DNA from: Sipunculus nudus
Taxonomy: Eukaryota > Annelida > Sipuncula > Golfingiida > Sipunculidae
Length of the DNA stretch: 64,000 nucleotides
Direction: 5' to 3'
Assembly (NCBI GenBank): GCA_026874595.1
Contig: CM049318.1
Coordinates: forward strand, 41,024,456-41,088,455
Notes under the pieces: generated by a model
Told to the model about the DNA's origin: nothing
Seen by the model: the letters and a program-made list of their open reading frames with translations, nothing else
Databases searched by the model: none
In this document: positions 46,501-59,700 of the stretch, one piece after another
How positions within the stretch are numbered: position 1 is the first letter of the stretch
Layout of the letters: every line of letters begins with the position of its first letter
Made by a program: the position numbers and the translations under genes

Positions 46501-49500
46501 GCAGTGGTTTGACTTATCCACCTGAAATTTTGCAGGTTTATACATCCTGGACAGCTTTCTCGATTTATGACAGATGGCGCCACCTACAACATGTTTACTC
46601 TGCAGACATCCAAGCTCATATCTCGGGAACTGTTTGACCGATTGGGCCAAAATTTTGCATGTGTACAGATCTCACATAGCTCTTCATCACAGGCAAAACT
46701 GGTGGCGCCACCTGCAACCATTAATGCACAGCACCAATCTGTTCATTAGCCTTTGGATAAAATCACTCATATCTCTGCAGTGGTTTGACTTATCCACCTG
46801 AAATTTTGCAGGTTTATACATCCTGGACAGCTTGCTCGATTTATGACAGGTGGCACCACCTACATTCACGTTTACTCTGCAGACATCCAAGCTCATATCT
46901 AGGGAACTGTTTGACCGATTGGGCCAAAATTTTGCATGTGTATAGATCTCACATAGCTCTTCATCACAGGCAAAACTGTCGGCGCCACCTGCAACCATTA
47001 ATGCACAGCACCAATCTGTTCATCTGCCTTTGGATAAAATCACTCATATCACAGCAGTGGTTTGACTTGTCCACCTGAAATTTTACAGGTTTATACATCC
47101 TGGACAGCTTTCTTGATTTTATGACAGGTGGCGCCACCTACATTCACGTTTACTCTGCAGACATCCAAGCTCATATCTCGAGAACTGTTTGACCGATTGG
47201 GCCAAAATTTTGCATGTGTATAGATCTCACATAGCTCTTCATCACAGGCAAAACTGGTGGCGCCACCTGCAACCACTTATGCACAGCGTCCATCTGTTCA
47301 TCTGCCATGGGATAAAATCACTCATATCTCAGCACTGGTTTGCTTTTTCCATGTGAAATTTTGCAGGTTTATACATCCTGGACAGCTTTCATAATTTATG
47401 ACAGGTGGCACCACCTACATTCACGTTTACTCTGCAGACATCCAAGCTCATATCTCGGGAACTATTTAACCGATTGGGCCAAAATTTTGCATGTGTATAG
47501 ATCTCACATAGCTCTTCATCACAGGCAAAACTGGTGGCGCCACCTGCAACCACTTATGCACAGCATCCAAATGTTCATCTGCCTTTGGATAAAATCACTC
47601 ATATCTCAGCAGTGGTTTGACTTATCCACGTGAAATTTTGCAGGTTTATACATCCTGGACAGCTTTCTTGATTTATGACAGGTGGCGCCACCTACATTCA
47701 CATTTACTCTGTAGACATCCAAACTCATATCTCGGGAACCGTTTGAGGGATTGAGCCAAAATTTTGCATGTTTATGGATCTCACATAGCTCTTTATCATA
47801 CAAGAAACTGGTGGGGCCACCTGCAACCACTAATGCACAGCGTCCATCTGTTCATCTGCCTTGGGATAAAATCACTCATATCTCAGCAGTGGTTTGACTT
47901 ATCCACCGGAAATTTTGCAGGTTTATACATCCTAGACAGCTATCTTGATTATATGACAGGTGGCGCCACCTACATTCACGTTTATTCTGCAGACATCCAA
48001 GCTCATATCTGGGGAACCATTTGACCGATTGGGCCAAAATTTTCCTTTGTGTTTAGATCTCACATAGCTCTTCATCATAGGCAAAATTAATGGCCCCACC
48101 TGCAACTTTTTTTGTACAGCGTCCATCTGTTCATCTGCCTTGGGATAATATCACTCATATCTCAGCACTGGTTTGCTTTTTCCATGTGAAATTTTGCAGG
48201 TTTATACATCCTGGACAGCTTTCTCGATTTATGACAGGTGGCGCCACCTACATTCACGTTTACTCTGCAGACATCCAAGCTCATATCTCCGGAACTGTTT
48301 GACCGATTGGGCCAAAATTTTGCATGTGTATAGATCTCACATAGCTCTTCATCACAGGCAAAACTGTCAGCGCCACCTGCAACCATTAATGCACAGCACC
48401 AATCTGTTCATCTGCCTTTGGATAAAATCACTCATATCACAGCAGTGGTTTGACTTATCCACCTGAAATTTTGCAGGTTTACACATCCTGGACAGCTTTC
48501 TTGATTTTATGACAGGTGGCGCCACCTACATTCAGGTTTACTCTACAGACATCCAAGCTCATATCTGGGGAACCATTTGACCGATTGGGCCAAAATTTTG
48601 CATGTGTATAGATCTCACATAGCTCTTCATAATAGGCAAAATTATTGGCCCAACCTGCAACCATTTTTGTACAGCGTCCATCTGTTCATCTGCCTTTGGA
48701 TAATATCACTCATATCTCAGCACTGGTTTTCTTTTTCCACCTGAAATTTTGCAGGTTTATACATCCTGGACAGCTTTCTTGATTTGATGACAGATGGCGC
48801 CACCTACATTCATGTTTACTCTGCAGACATCCAAACTCATATCTCGGGAACCGTTTGACGGATTGAGCCAAAATTTTGCATGTGTATGGATCTCACATAG
48901 CTCTTTATCATACAAGAAACTGGTGGGGCCACCTGCAACCACTAATGCACAGCGTCCATCTGTTCATCTTCCTTGGGATTAAATCACTCATATCTCAGCA
49001 GTGGTTTGCTTTTTCCACGTGAAATTTTGCAGGTTTATACATCCTGGACAGCTATCTCGATTTATGACAGGTGGCACCACCTACATTCCCGTTTACTCTG
49101 CAGACATCCAAGCTCAGTAATTACAAAGTTTGTGTTACCTTTCAATAATTAAATTATAAAAAAATCAAATTAATACTTCATTAAACATTCAAGGATATTA
49201 TCTTCATGAAGATAATATCTGGACGTATCACAGTGTCTTTTATACTTAAATACCTCATTTATGTCACAAATGGAGCATCACTTGTTATTGACAGTTCTCA
49301 TTGACATATACACAATAAACTTATATTATTACATACATGAGTGTCTGGGTGTTAAACATACATGAGTGTCTGAGTGTTAAAAAGGAAGATTCTTAAAAAT
49401 ATTAACACAGGTTGCTTTAAATGACAGAACAGCACATTTTCTGTAAAAAATGCACATGTATGATGTATAAAGTGAAACCTGTAGTTAATTTGCACACACA

Positions 49501-50720
49501 CATACCCTCATACACACAAACACAAAAGTTTATATACAGAAGAGGATCCGGGGGGGAGGGGGGGGGAGTTTTATTTTTGGCCTTGGCCCCTCCCATCCTG
49601 GAGCAGGGGACCTTTTTATATAGGCTTTCTTAGTAGTCTTTCTGGGTTGGACTTTGACCATCCCCTTAACAAACCCTTGATCCGCCCTTGATATATATAT
49701 ATATTTGCTTGTCCCATCACATCTTTTAATGCAATACAAAAGATTAAGAACTTTCATAAATAATATCCATTTCATACATGCATTTAAATTTCTTCTTGTA
49801 CACACATCCTTCTTCCTGTGTATAAACAGGGTACTTCTATTACAGACATCAATATACGTGCAATATTGGATAATAATTCTAACCAGTTTCAAATATGTCG
49901 ATTCAATAATTTCTCAGTATATTAAATTTTATTAAACATACATGATATATAATTAACCACTATGTGATGTTCACACATCATCTGTGATTTTACTAGCCCT
50001 TCAGTAATTTATTGTTTGAATACTGGTATTGACACTAGTTTGATTATAATTGTATCTGCCAAAACAAAGTTTTGCAGATACTATGTTTTTGACTGGGTTC
50101 CGCCGCCGCATTCTTTCCGGAGAACTCCTCTGAGACTACTGGACCGATTTTTCCGAAACTTGCACCAATTATCAGGTCACATTTGAACTGGTGCCTAACA
50201 ATTTTGCGTTGACCTCTGACCTTTCCTCTCTCCAGTGCGTCCATCTTTGTGTCTGTTTTGACACATTAACCCACATATCTTTGGACTTGTTTGACCAATC
50301 AGGAAAAATTTTTTACACAAATGTAGCCCATGGATAGCTTATAATATACACAAAAATGGTGGTGCCACCTGCAACCATTTTTGCACAGCCTCCATCTATT
50401 CATTTGCCTTGGGTTAAAATCACTCATATCTCTGCAGTGGTTTGACTTATTCACCTGAAATTTTGCATGCGTATACAACCTGGATAGCTTTCTTGATTTT
50501 ATTACAGGGGGCGCCACCTACATTCACCTTAACGCTGCAGACATCCATGTTAATATTTCTGGACTGGTTTCACATATCTTCCTGAAAATTTGCATGTGTT
50601 TAGATCTCACATAGCTCTTTATCATACTAGAAACCGGTGGCACCACCTGCAACCATTTTTAGCTCAGCTGACTATAAGTCATCTGAGCTATAGTCATGGT
50701 CCATTGTCCGTCGTCCGTCA

Positions 50721-50754
<34 letters not shown>

Positions 50755-53700
50755 CCGTCTGGATGTCCGTCCGTAAGACTGGCACGTTTTGACACCGTTG
50801 GACCTACGAATCTGAATTTCGGCATACAGTTAGATGTCCCCATAATCTCCTACCATGCCAAAAATTGGGTCAATAGGACATCGTTCCTTTGAGATATTAA
50901 GGAAAAACCTCAATTTTTTATTAGAAATCTATTTTCACACTTCAGGACTGCCTAATATCAAAACCGCTCATCTGGTTTTCTTCATTTTTACCATAAATAT
51001 TCCTCTATATAGTTCCTATGTACATGCCAGATATTAAGTCAGTATTATATAATTTAAAAAAGTTATGGGCCCAAACATAATGGACTTTGTAAAAAAATCA
51101 GGAAGATATTTGGTCACTTAAGACCAAAAGTGTTAAAGGTAGGGACTTTTTTCCAGTAATACAACTTTAATTAATCAAAATTTAATTGTATACAAAAAAT
51201 TAAATCAAAATTTGTTAAATTTTTTTAAATATTGGCAAAAATATAAAATTGGTACCTTAAATTTTGCCCAACTTTGGCCATGGCACGTTTTTTTCCTGTA
51301 AGTACTGTGGATTTAATTTTCACACCATGTATACATAAGGATTTAATCTGTTAAAATCTGAAATTTGAAAATAAAAGCTGCAAAATTAGGCTAGTTATTG
51401 AATTTTTTTGGAGGCTCTTGTTGTATTCCCTTACATTGTCAAGCAGTCCACTTTGATGACTGTAGGTCATTCAGTGCACATCTCTATGCTCCTCAGGCTG
51501 TTGACATAATTTTAGATGTCCCCAAAATCTCCTACCATACCGAAAATTGGGTCATTAGGACTTTGTTTCTTCGAGATATTAAAGAAAAAAACTCTGTTTT
51601 CCATAAAAAAAGCCATTGTTAGACTTACACTTCAAGGCTGCCTAATATCAAAACCACTGATCTGTTTTTGATCGTATTTAGTATTCACATTCTTTTATAC
51701 ATTTTCTATGAAAATACCAAAAATTAGGTCAGTATTGGGTATTATTTTGAAATTATGGGCCAAAACAATGCAATTTTTTAAAAAATCAGGAATTATATTT
51801 ACTCACCTAACATGAGAATTGCTGAACCTAGAGACTTTTTTTCAGGAATATAACTTTATTTAATCAAGATTCAATTGTTAACCCAAAATTTGATCTGAAT
51901 TTTGCAAATTTTTCAAGTTATTAGCATAAATAAAAAATCAATACCTTAAATTTTGTCCAACTTTGGCACTATTGATTTAATTTTCCCAGCGTATATGCAT
52001 AAGGATTTAATCTTTTAAAATCTGAACTTTCAAAAGAAATTGATTGGAATGAATAGCTTTTATTCATGTTTTCATACACCATGTCAAGTGTTGTTAACAT
52101 CTAGCCCACCTAGTAGTACAGCCTTCACTTGCATTATGTAACCCACCCCAGGCAGCTTACCTTGGCCCACCTTAGCCACTACTGGCAGGCTTCCCCTCTG
52201 CCCTGCACTCATCCCCCCAGCTGGTGCATAAACTAGATGAATGAACCACCAGGGTTACAATGATTAAAGTGTACATTTAATTGTGTCCACAAAGTGGTGT
52301 ATTGCTGTGAAAGTGTGGATGTTCATGAGATAAGTAATTCCTTACTTCAGAAGAGTAAAAACTTCACCAGGTGTGAAATTGACTATTAATTCCAGTAATA
52401 AATTAAAACTGGGATAGTAATTAGCACAATGATATTGTTTGTCCCTCATTCAACCAACAGTGTGTATACTTTATTTGAAAAGATGTTTTATTTTATCAAA
52501 TTTACTTTTATTTTATTTTGGTGAATAAAATTAAGCATGTCCTGAAAACTCCAATGTGCAAAACTTTTTAATAGTGATTCAAGGAATATTCTTGTAGATG
52601 CCATGTTGTGGCATAATTTTCTTTTAAAATCAGTTTAAACATTTATGATTTAAAAATAATAAAATATATGTGTATGCATAATATGACCCAATGTTTTTTA
52701 CTCTGTATATATATAATGATTGCAACTTTTGCAACAATTCTAATTTTTTAATTTATATTTTCAGGTTTTTTAATTAAAAATTTATAAACCTGTAAATAAA
52801 AAAATGATTCAGATAAAAACTTCTTAATGGAAAAAGTTTATCTGCTTAAAAAAATAGGATTATATATAAACTTAAATGCATTATTCTCTTGAAAGTGAAA
52901 TAAAGGTATCAGTCCATTCTGTCCACTTGCCTGTCCATCTGTAAATTTTCGTATGCAACACAGTATCTCAAAACTTTTACTGTTTTTCTTCATGACAGTC
53001 TTGTCAGAGTATTAGTTTGCAATCATATATTTAGAACTTTACTATAACCAAGTAGGAGGGCCCCTTTCCTCTTAGCTTTTCATATTCTTATATAAATGAA
53101 AAACATTACAATAGAATATTTCTACATCCACCTTCGTGCTGCCCTCACTTTTCCCTTCACCGAACCCCATCCCAAAGTCAGCCTCAGTAAGCAAGAACAA
53201 GATGAATCAGATATATTCATACTTTAATATTTTGTATAACTATTCGTCCATAGATACCTATGTACATGCCAGAAATTATGTCAATATTGTGTAATATGTA
53301 GACATAAAGGGCATCACAATAATGTACCTTGTCAAGACTAAAGAGATATTGTGTCATACAGTCACATATTCATAAATCACTTCATCAGCATAGTTAATCA
53401 TAACATCATATCTGTCATATTGAACGCTTGCAGACTACCATACACTTTAGATCCTTCAACAAATAGCCTTATCACCATTCTACTACTGCTTATTACTGCT
53501 GTCATTGCCTTCATATTTGCTCAAATATATCACAATTTTCAACCCCTCCTAAATAAATAAAAAATAAAACCACTTTATTTGACTCTATTAATCCATCAGT
53601 TAGGTAATTTCATTTATCATTTACTCACATATTACATTACATTCCTTTATAATAGCCCAACATGTACATGATATTCATAAGCTTTATTGACTCGATATAG

Positions 53701-56700
53701 TATCACAGTGGAGAAACATTTATAGTCCAATCACGATCAGCTGAGCGCTGTGACCCATGGGTCCCTTGTTGCACAGTGTCCATCAGTTTAAAATCTCTCA
53801 TATCTCAGCAGTGGTTCGACTTATTCACCTGAAATTTGGCATATGTATACATCCTGGATAGCTTTCTTGATTTTATGACCAGTGGCGCCACCTACTTTCA
53901 CGTTCATGCTGCAGATATCCATGTTAATACCTCCAGACTGGTTTGACGTACCTACCTGAAGTGATGCATGTGTTTGGATCTCACAAAGCTCTTTATCATA
54001 TCAGAAACTGGTGGCGCCACGTGCAACCATTTTTGCACAGAGTCTATCTGTTTGTCTGCTGTGGGAAAAAATCACACATATCTCGGTAGTGGTTTAACTT
54101 TTCCACCTGAAATATTGCATGTGTATATATCTTGGATAGTTTCTCATTCAAATAACAGGTGGCGCCACCTACAATTAAGTTAACATGGCAGACATCCGTG
54201 CTAATATGTAACACATCTAACTCTATTTCCCCTTGCCACTCAATCCATGTCTCACTTCACCCGTCCTACTCTGATTTTGGCGGATACCCATATTCTATTT
54301 ATTAATTAAAATTAATTAGATGATTTGATAAAAAAAACAAATTTAAAAAGTTTAAAAATATCTGCTTGAGCAGTACATACTTCCTTTAATTTTAATGTTC
54401 ATTTTAATTTTAATAGCCTTCATATGTACACTTTAAACCTAAGGATTTGTCCTTGGTAAAATTAATACTGTTTGGGTTCTGGTGCCATATACAGCTGAAT
54501 TGCCGGTTCCATGTGTATAAACAGCACGCTTTCTTGGTTTAATGTCTGACCTAGCAACCGTATCCAAGGTGGGCGGAGCTATCTCATCCATGCCGTCACT
54601 TCACTTGTCAGCTAACAGCAAAAAGAATCACAATATGCAGCTCATGCTTTACATTGATTGATACATGCATATGTGTCACCCATATTAATTTCAAATAGTA
54701 TAGGGCAATTGAAATTTCTTTTCAGTGCTAAATTATAGGTTTTCCAGTGTTGTTGCTATAAAACAAAAATATTTACATGCTCTTTTATGATGTTATATTT
54801 ACATGCTTTGCCCCTGTCACCTTCATATGTATTAAACTTTAGGAACTATATGCTGTGTATTCTATTTAGTAAGTAAACTACATTCACCATGGAGAATTTC
54901 ATTATATTTTTATGTATTTTCCCTTTTTCATTCCAGAAACTGAATAAGAGAGATGGACCTGGGAAGCATTTGTTGACTTTTGGGTTTGGTTCTGTGAGTA
55001 TAGCTGTATGTAAAATATTTCTGAATGGAGTCAAACTTCGCTTGAGGTTATTTAAGTGATGCTTACATGAGAAACTTGTTTGAAGAAAAAACAAACAAAA
55101 TAAATAGTTTTATTGCAACTTGACAGTACTGTGAGCATTATAAGTCAAAACAAATGGACACATTTTTTTTATACTATGCACATGCATGGATATTGGTTAT
55201 ATGATGAAGTTTATACGAGAGTGGCCTTGACCTTGAAAATTTTCCATATTTGGTGAAAAACGAACAAGAAAAGTGTTTCTCAAGTGTATCTAGATGTAGA
55301 TATTTCTGCAAATCCATTTGAAAGATATCAGACAATAAGTTGTCAGAAGAGTTTTAAAACCTGTGTAGGCCCTACCTACAATTGTTTCATATATCTGTGC
55401 TCATAGCCAAAGAGTGGTTTTAGGTATCTGTCTGAAATTTTGCATGTCCATACATCTTTGATGGCTTTCTATTTCACAAGGCTCGTGGTGCCATCTACAA
55501 TCATTAGCTCAGCTGACTGAAAGTCATCTGAGCTATAGCAATCACTCTTTGTCCGTCGTCCGTCTGTCTGTCTGTCTGTCCTTCTGTCTGTCCGTCTGTC
55601 TGTCCGTTAACCAGGCACAAATCGTAACCGCTAGAACTGGAATCTTCTTACTTGACATCCTGGGAGGTCCATGAAAAATCTCCTTGGAAACCAGAAATTA
55701 GGTCTCTGTTACCCATATCCTTCGAGCTATGGGGCCCCAAAGTACCCCCCAGAAAAGTCCAAAATTTCATACAAAAACTTCAATATCTCATTAACTTCTT
55801 GACTGATGGTCATGATTTTTGGCATACATATTGATCATGAGAGGTTCCATCAGTTCCTGAAGACTGGTGGTGCCACCTGTATTTTTCGATTTTTTACGAA
55901 TTTTTTTCTCTATTTTTGAGACCTTTAAAAATGTGAACATCTGTTAACAAGGCACAAATCTTAATGACTGGACTTAGAATCTTCATTCTCGACTCACTGA
56001 GAGACCTATAAAAAGTCTCCATGGAAACCAGAAATTAGGTCTCTGTTACCCATATCCTTCCATCTATGGGGCCCCAAACTCCCCCCCAGAAAAGTAAAAA
56101 ATTTCAAACAAAAACTTCAATATCTCATTAAATACTTGACTGATGGTCATGATTTTTGTCATACATATTGATTATGAGATGTTCCATCACTTCCTGCAGA
56201 CTGGTGGCGCCACCTGTATCGTTCAATTTTTTACGAATTTTTTTCTTTATTTTTGAGACCTTTCAAAATGTAAACATCTGTTAACAAGGCACAAATCGTA
56301 AAGACTGGACCTAGAATCTTCATTCTTGACACACTGAGAGACCTATGAAAAGTCTCCATGGAAACCAGAAATTAGGTCTCTGTTACCCATATTCTTCGAG
56401 CTATGGAGCCCCAAAGTACCCCCAAGAAAAGTAAAAAATTTCATACAAAAACTTCATTATCTCATTAACTACTTGACTGATGGTCATGATTTGTGGCATA
56501 ACTATTGATCATGAGATGTGTCATCACTTCCTGCAGACTGGTGGTGCCACCTTTATTGTTCGATTTTTTACGATTTTTTCCTCTATTTTTGAGACCTTTA
56601 AGGATGCTGTCATCTGTTAGCATGGCAAAAATAGTAAAGACTGGACCTAGAATCTTCATTCTTGACACACTGAGAGGTCCATGAAAAATATCCTTGGAAA

Positions 56701-59700
56701 CCAGAAATTAGGTCTCTGTTAACCATATCCTTCGAGCTATGGGGCCCCAAAGTACCCCCCCCCCCCCCCCCCCCCCCCGAGTAGTCAAAAATTTCATACA
56801 AAAACTTCAATATCTCAATAACTACATCACTGATGGTCATGATTTTTTGCATACAAATTGATTATGAAATGTTCCATCAGTTCCTGCAGACTTGTGGCGC
56901 CACCTGTATTGTTTGATTTTTTACGATTTTTTCCTCTATTTTTGAGACCTTTAAGGATGCTGTCATCTGTTAACGTGGCACAAATCATAACGACTGGACC
57001 TAGAATCTTCATTCTGGACACACTGAGAGACCTATGAAAAGTCTCCATGGAAACCAAATTTAGGTCTCTGTTACCCATATTCTTCGAGCTATGGAGCCCT
57101 AAAGTACCCCCAAGAAAAGTAAAAAAATTTCATACAAAAACTTCAATATCTCATTAACTACTTGAATGATGGTCATGATTTGTGGCATAACTATTGATCA
57201 TGAGATGTGTTTTCTGTTTCTGCAGACTGGTGGCGCCACCTGTATAGTTCGATTTTTTACGATTTTTTCCTCTATTTTTGAGACCTTTAAGGATGCTGTC
57301 ATCTGTTAGCATGGCACAAATAGTAACGACTGGACCTAGAATCTTCATTCTCAACACACTAGAAGACCTATGAAAAGTCTCCATGGAAACCAGAAATTAG
57401 GTCTCTGTTACCCATATCCTTCGAGCTATGGGGCCCCAGAGTAGTCAAAAATTTCATACAAAAACTTCAATATCTCAATAACTACATCACTGATTGTCAT
57501 GATTTTTGGCATACATATTGATTATGAGATGTTCCATCAGTTCCTGCAGACTGGTGGCGCCACCTATGTTATCTATCAAGAGGGTACAAATTGCAACAAC
57601 TGGACCAAGAAACTTCATTCTTGTCATGCAAGGAGGCCCATGAAGAGTGCCTGTGGAAACTTGAAATTAGGTCTCTGTTACCCATATCCTTCAAGCTATA
57701 GGACTCTGAAGTATCCCTCAGAATAATGGACAAATTGATACAAAAGTTGAAGTATCTGATCAACTAATACGGAGATCATCATGATTCTTTGCATGGATAT
57801 TGACCATTGAGTGTTTTTAGCTCAGCTGACTGTAAGTCATCTGAAGTATCCCTCAGAATAATGGACAATTTGATACAAAAGCTCAAGTATCTAAACAACT
57901 ATTGCAGTGATCACCATGATTCTTTGCATGGATATTGATCATGGAATTATCATCAGTTTCTGCAGTATGGTGGCGCCACCTGTATTTTTTTTATTTTACG
58001 AATTTTTTTCTCTATTTTTGAGACCTCATAAGATGCGGTCATCTGTTAACATGGCACAAATCGTAACAACTGGACCTAGAATCTTCTCTCTTGACATGCT
58101 GAGAGGCCCATAGAAAGGTTCCTTAAAAACTTGAAATTAGGTCTCTGTTACCCATAACCTCTGAGCTATGGGGCTCCGAAGTACCCCCCCAGAATAATGG
58201 AAAATTTGATACAAAAGCTCAAGTATCTGAACAATTATTATATTGATCACCATGATTCTTTGCATGGATATTGATCATGAAATGTTTCATCAGTTTCTGC
58301 ATTCTGGTGGCGCCACCTGTATTTTTTCAATTTTTAGCTCAGCTGACTGAACGTCATCTGAGCTGTAGGGATCACCTTTTGTCCTTCGTCCATCCGGCCA
58401 TCCAGGCGTCTGTCTGTTAACAGGGCACAAATCGTAACCCCTAGACCGGGAATCTTCTTACTTGAAATCCTGGGAGGTCTATGGAAATTCTCCTTGTAAA
58501 CCTGAAATTAGGTCACTGTGACCTATATTCTTCGAGCTATGGGGTTCTGAAGTACCCCCCAGAATAATGCAAAATTTAATACAAAAGCTCAAGTATCTGA
58601 ACAACTAATGCATTAATCACCATGGTTCTTTGCATGGATATTGATCATGTAGTGTTTCATCAATTTCTGGAGATTGGTGGCGCCACCTATATTTTTTTTA
58701 TTTTTTACGATTTTTTTTCTCTACTTTTGTGATCTTTAAACATTTGGTCATCTGTAAACAGGGCACAAATCATAATGACTGGACCTAGAATCTTCTGTCC
58801 TCACCTCCAGGGAAGCCCATAAAAGGTCTACATGGAAACCCGAAATAAGGTCCCTGTTACCCATATTCTGTGAGCTATGGGGCTCTGAAGTACCCCCCAG
58901 AATAAAGATTTGGTCATATATTAACAGGGCACAAATCATAATGACTGGACCTAGAATCTTCTGTCCTCACCTCCAGGGAAGTCCATAAAAGGTCTACATG
59001 GAAACCCGAAATAAGGTCCCTGTTACCCATATCCTTCATGCTCTGGGGCTCCTAAGTACTCCCCAGAATAAAGATTTGGTCATCTGTTAACAGAGCACAA
59101 ATTATAATGACTTGACCTAGAATCTCCTTTCTTGATATGCTGGGAGGCCCCTGAAAAGTCTCCTTGTGCACCTGAAATTACATCTCTGTTACCCATATCC
59201 TTCATCCTATGCGGCTTTGAAATACCCCCCAGAATAAACATTTGGATTTGTTAACAGGGCACAAATCATAATAACTGGACCTAGAATTTTATTTTTTGAC
59301 ATGCTGGGAGACCCCTGAAAAGTCATCTTGTAAACCTTGAAAATAGGTGTCTGTTACCCATATCCTTCATGCTACAGAGCTCCATAGTACCCCAATGAAT
59401 ATTGGATGATTTTATACAAAAGGTCAAGTTTGGAAAAAGTATTTAATTCAAATTTGACATTCAGATGATAAAATTACTTTTGTCAATGTCTTCCTGGTCA
59501 GCTGAGCGTCATGACCCCTGGGTCACTTGTTTTTGTGTTGTGTGCATCCATGCCAGTATTTCAGCAGTGACATTTGTATTATTGGTGTATGTACTCCGTG
59601 ATAATATGTAAGCCTATGATAATAGTTAATGTAAATGGTAGATTAATATGCCATGTTTTAGTATTTAGTATTATGACATTTTATTGATCTTAACAATGGC

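Noticed and set aside
46411..48942. Many 60-103-codon frames on both strands
   Set aside because: All are repeats of the same 277-bp satellite translated in varying frames.
53351..53560. 69-codon hydrophobic frame, possible organellar insertion
   Set aside because: I found no recognisable organellar gene; it lies inside a repeat and is probably chance.
56465..58939. Lys/Arg-rich minus-strand frames
   Set aside because: Translations of the ~340-bp internal repeat; the same words recur with shifting ends.
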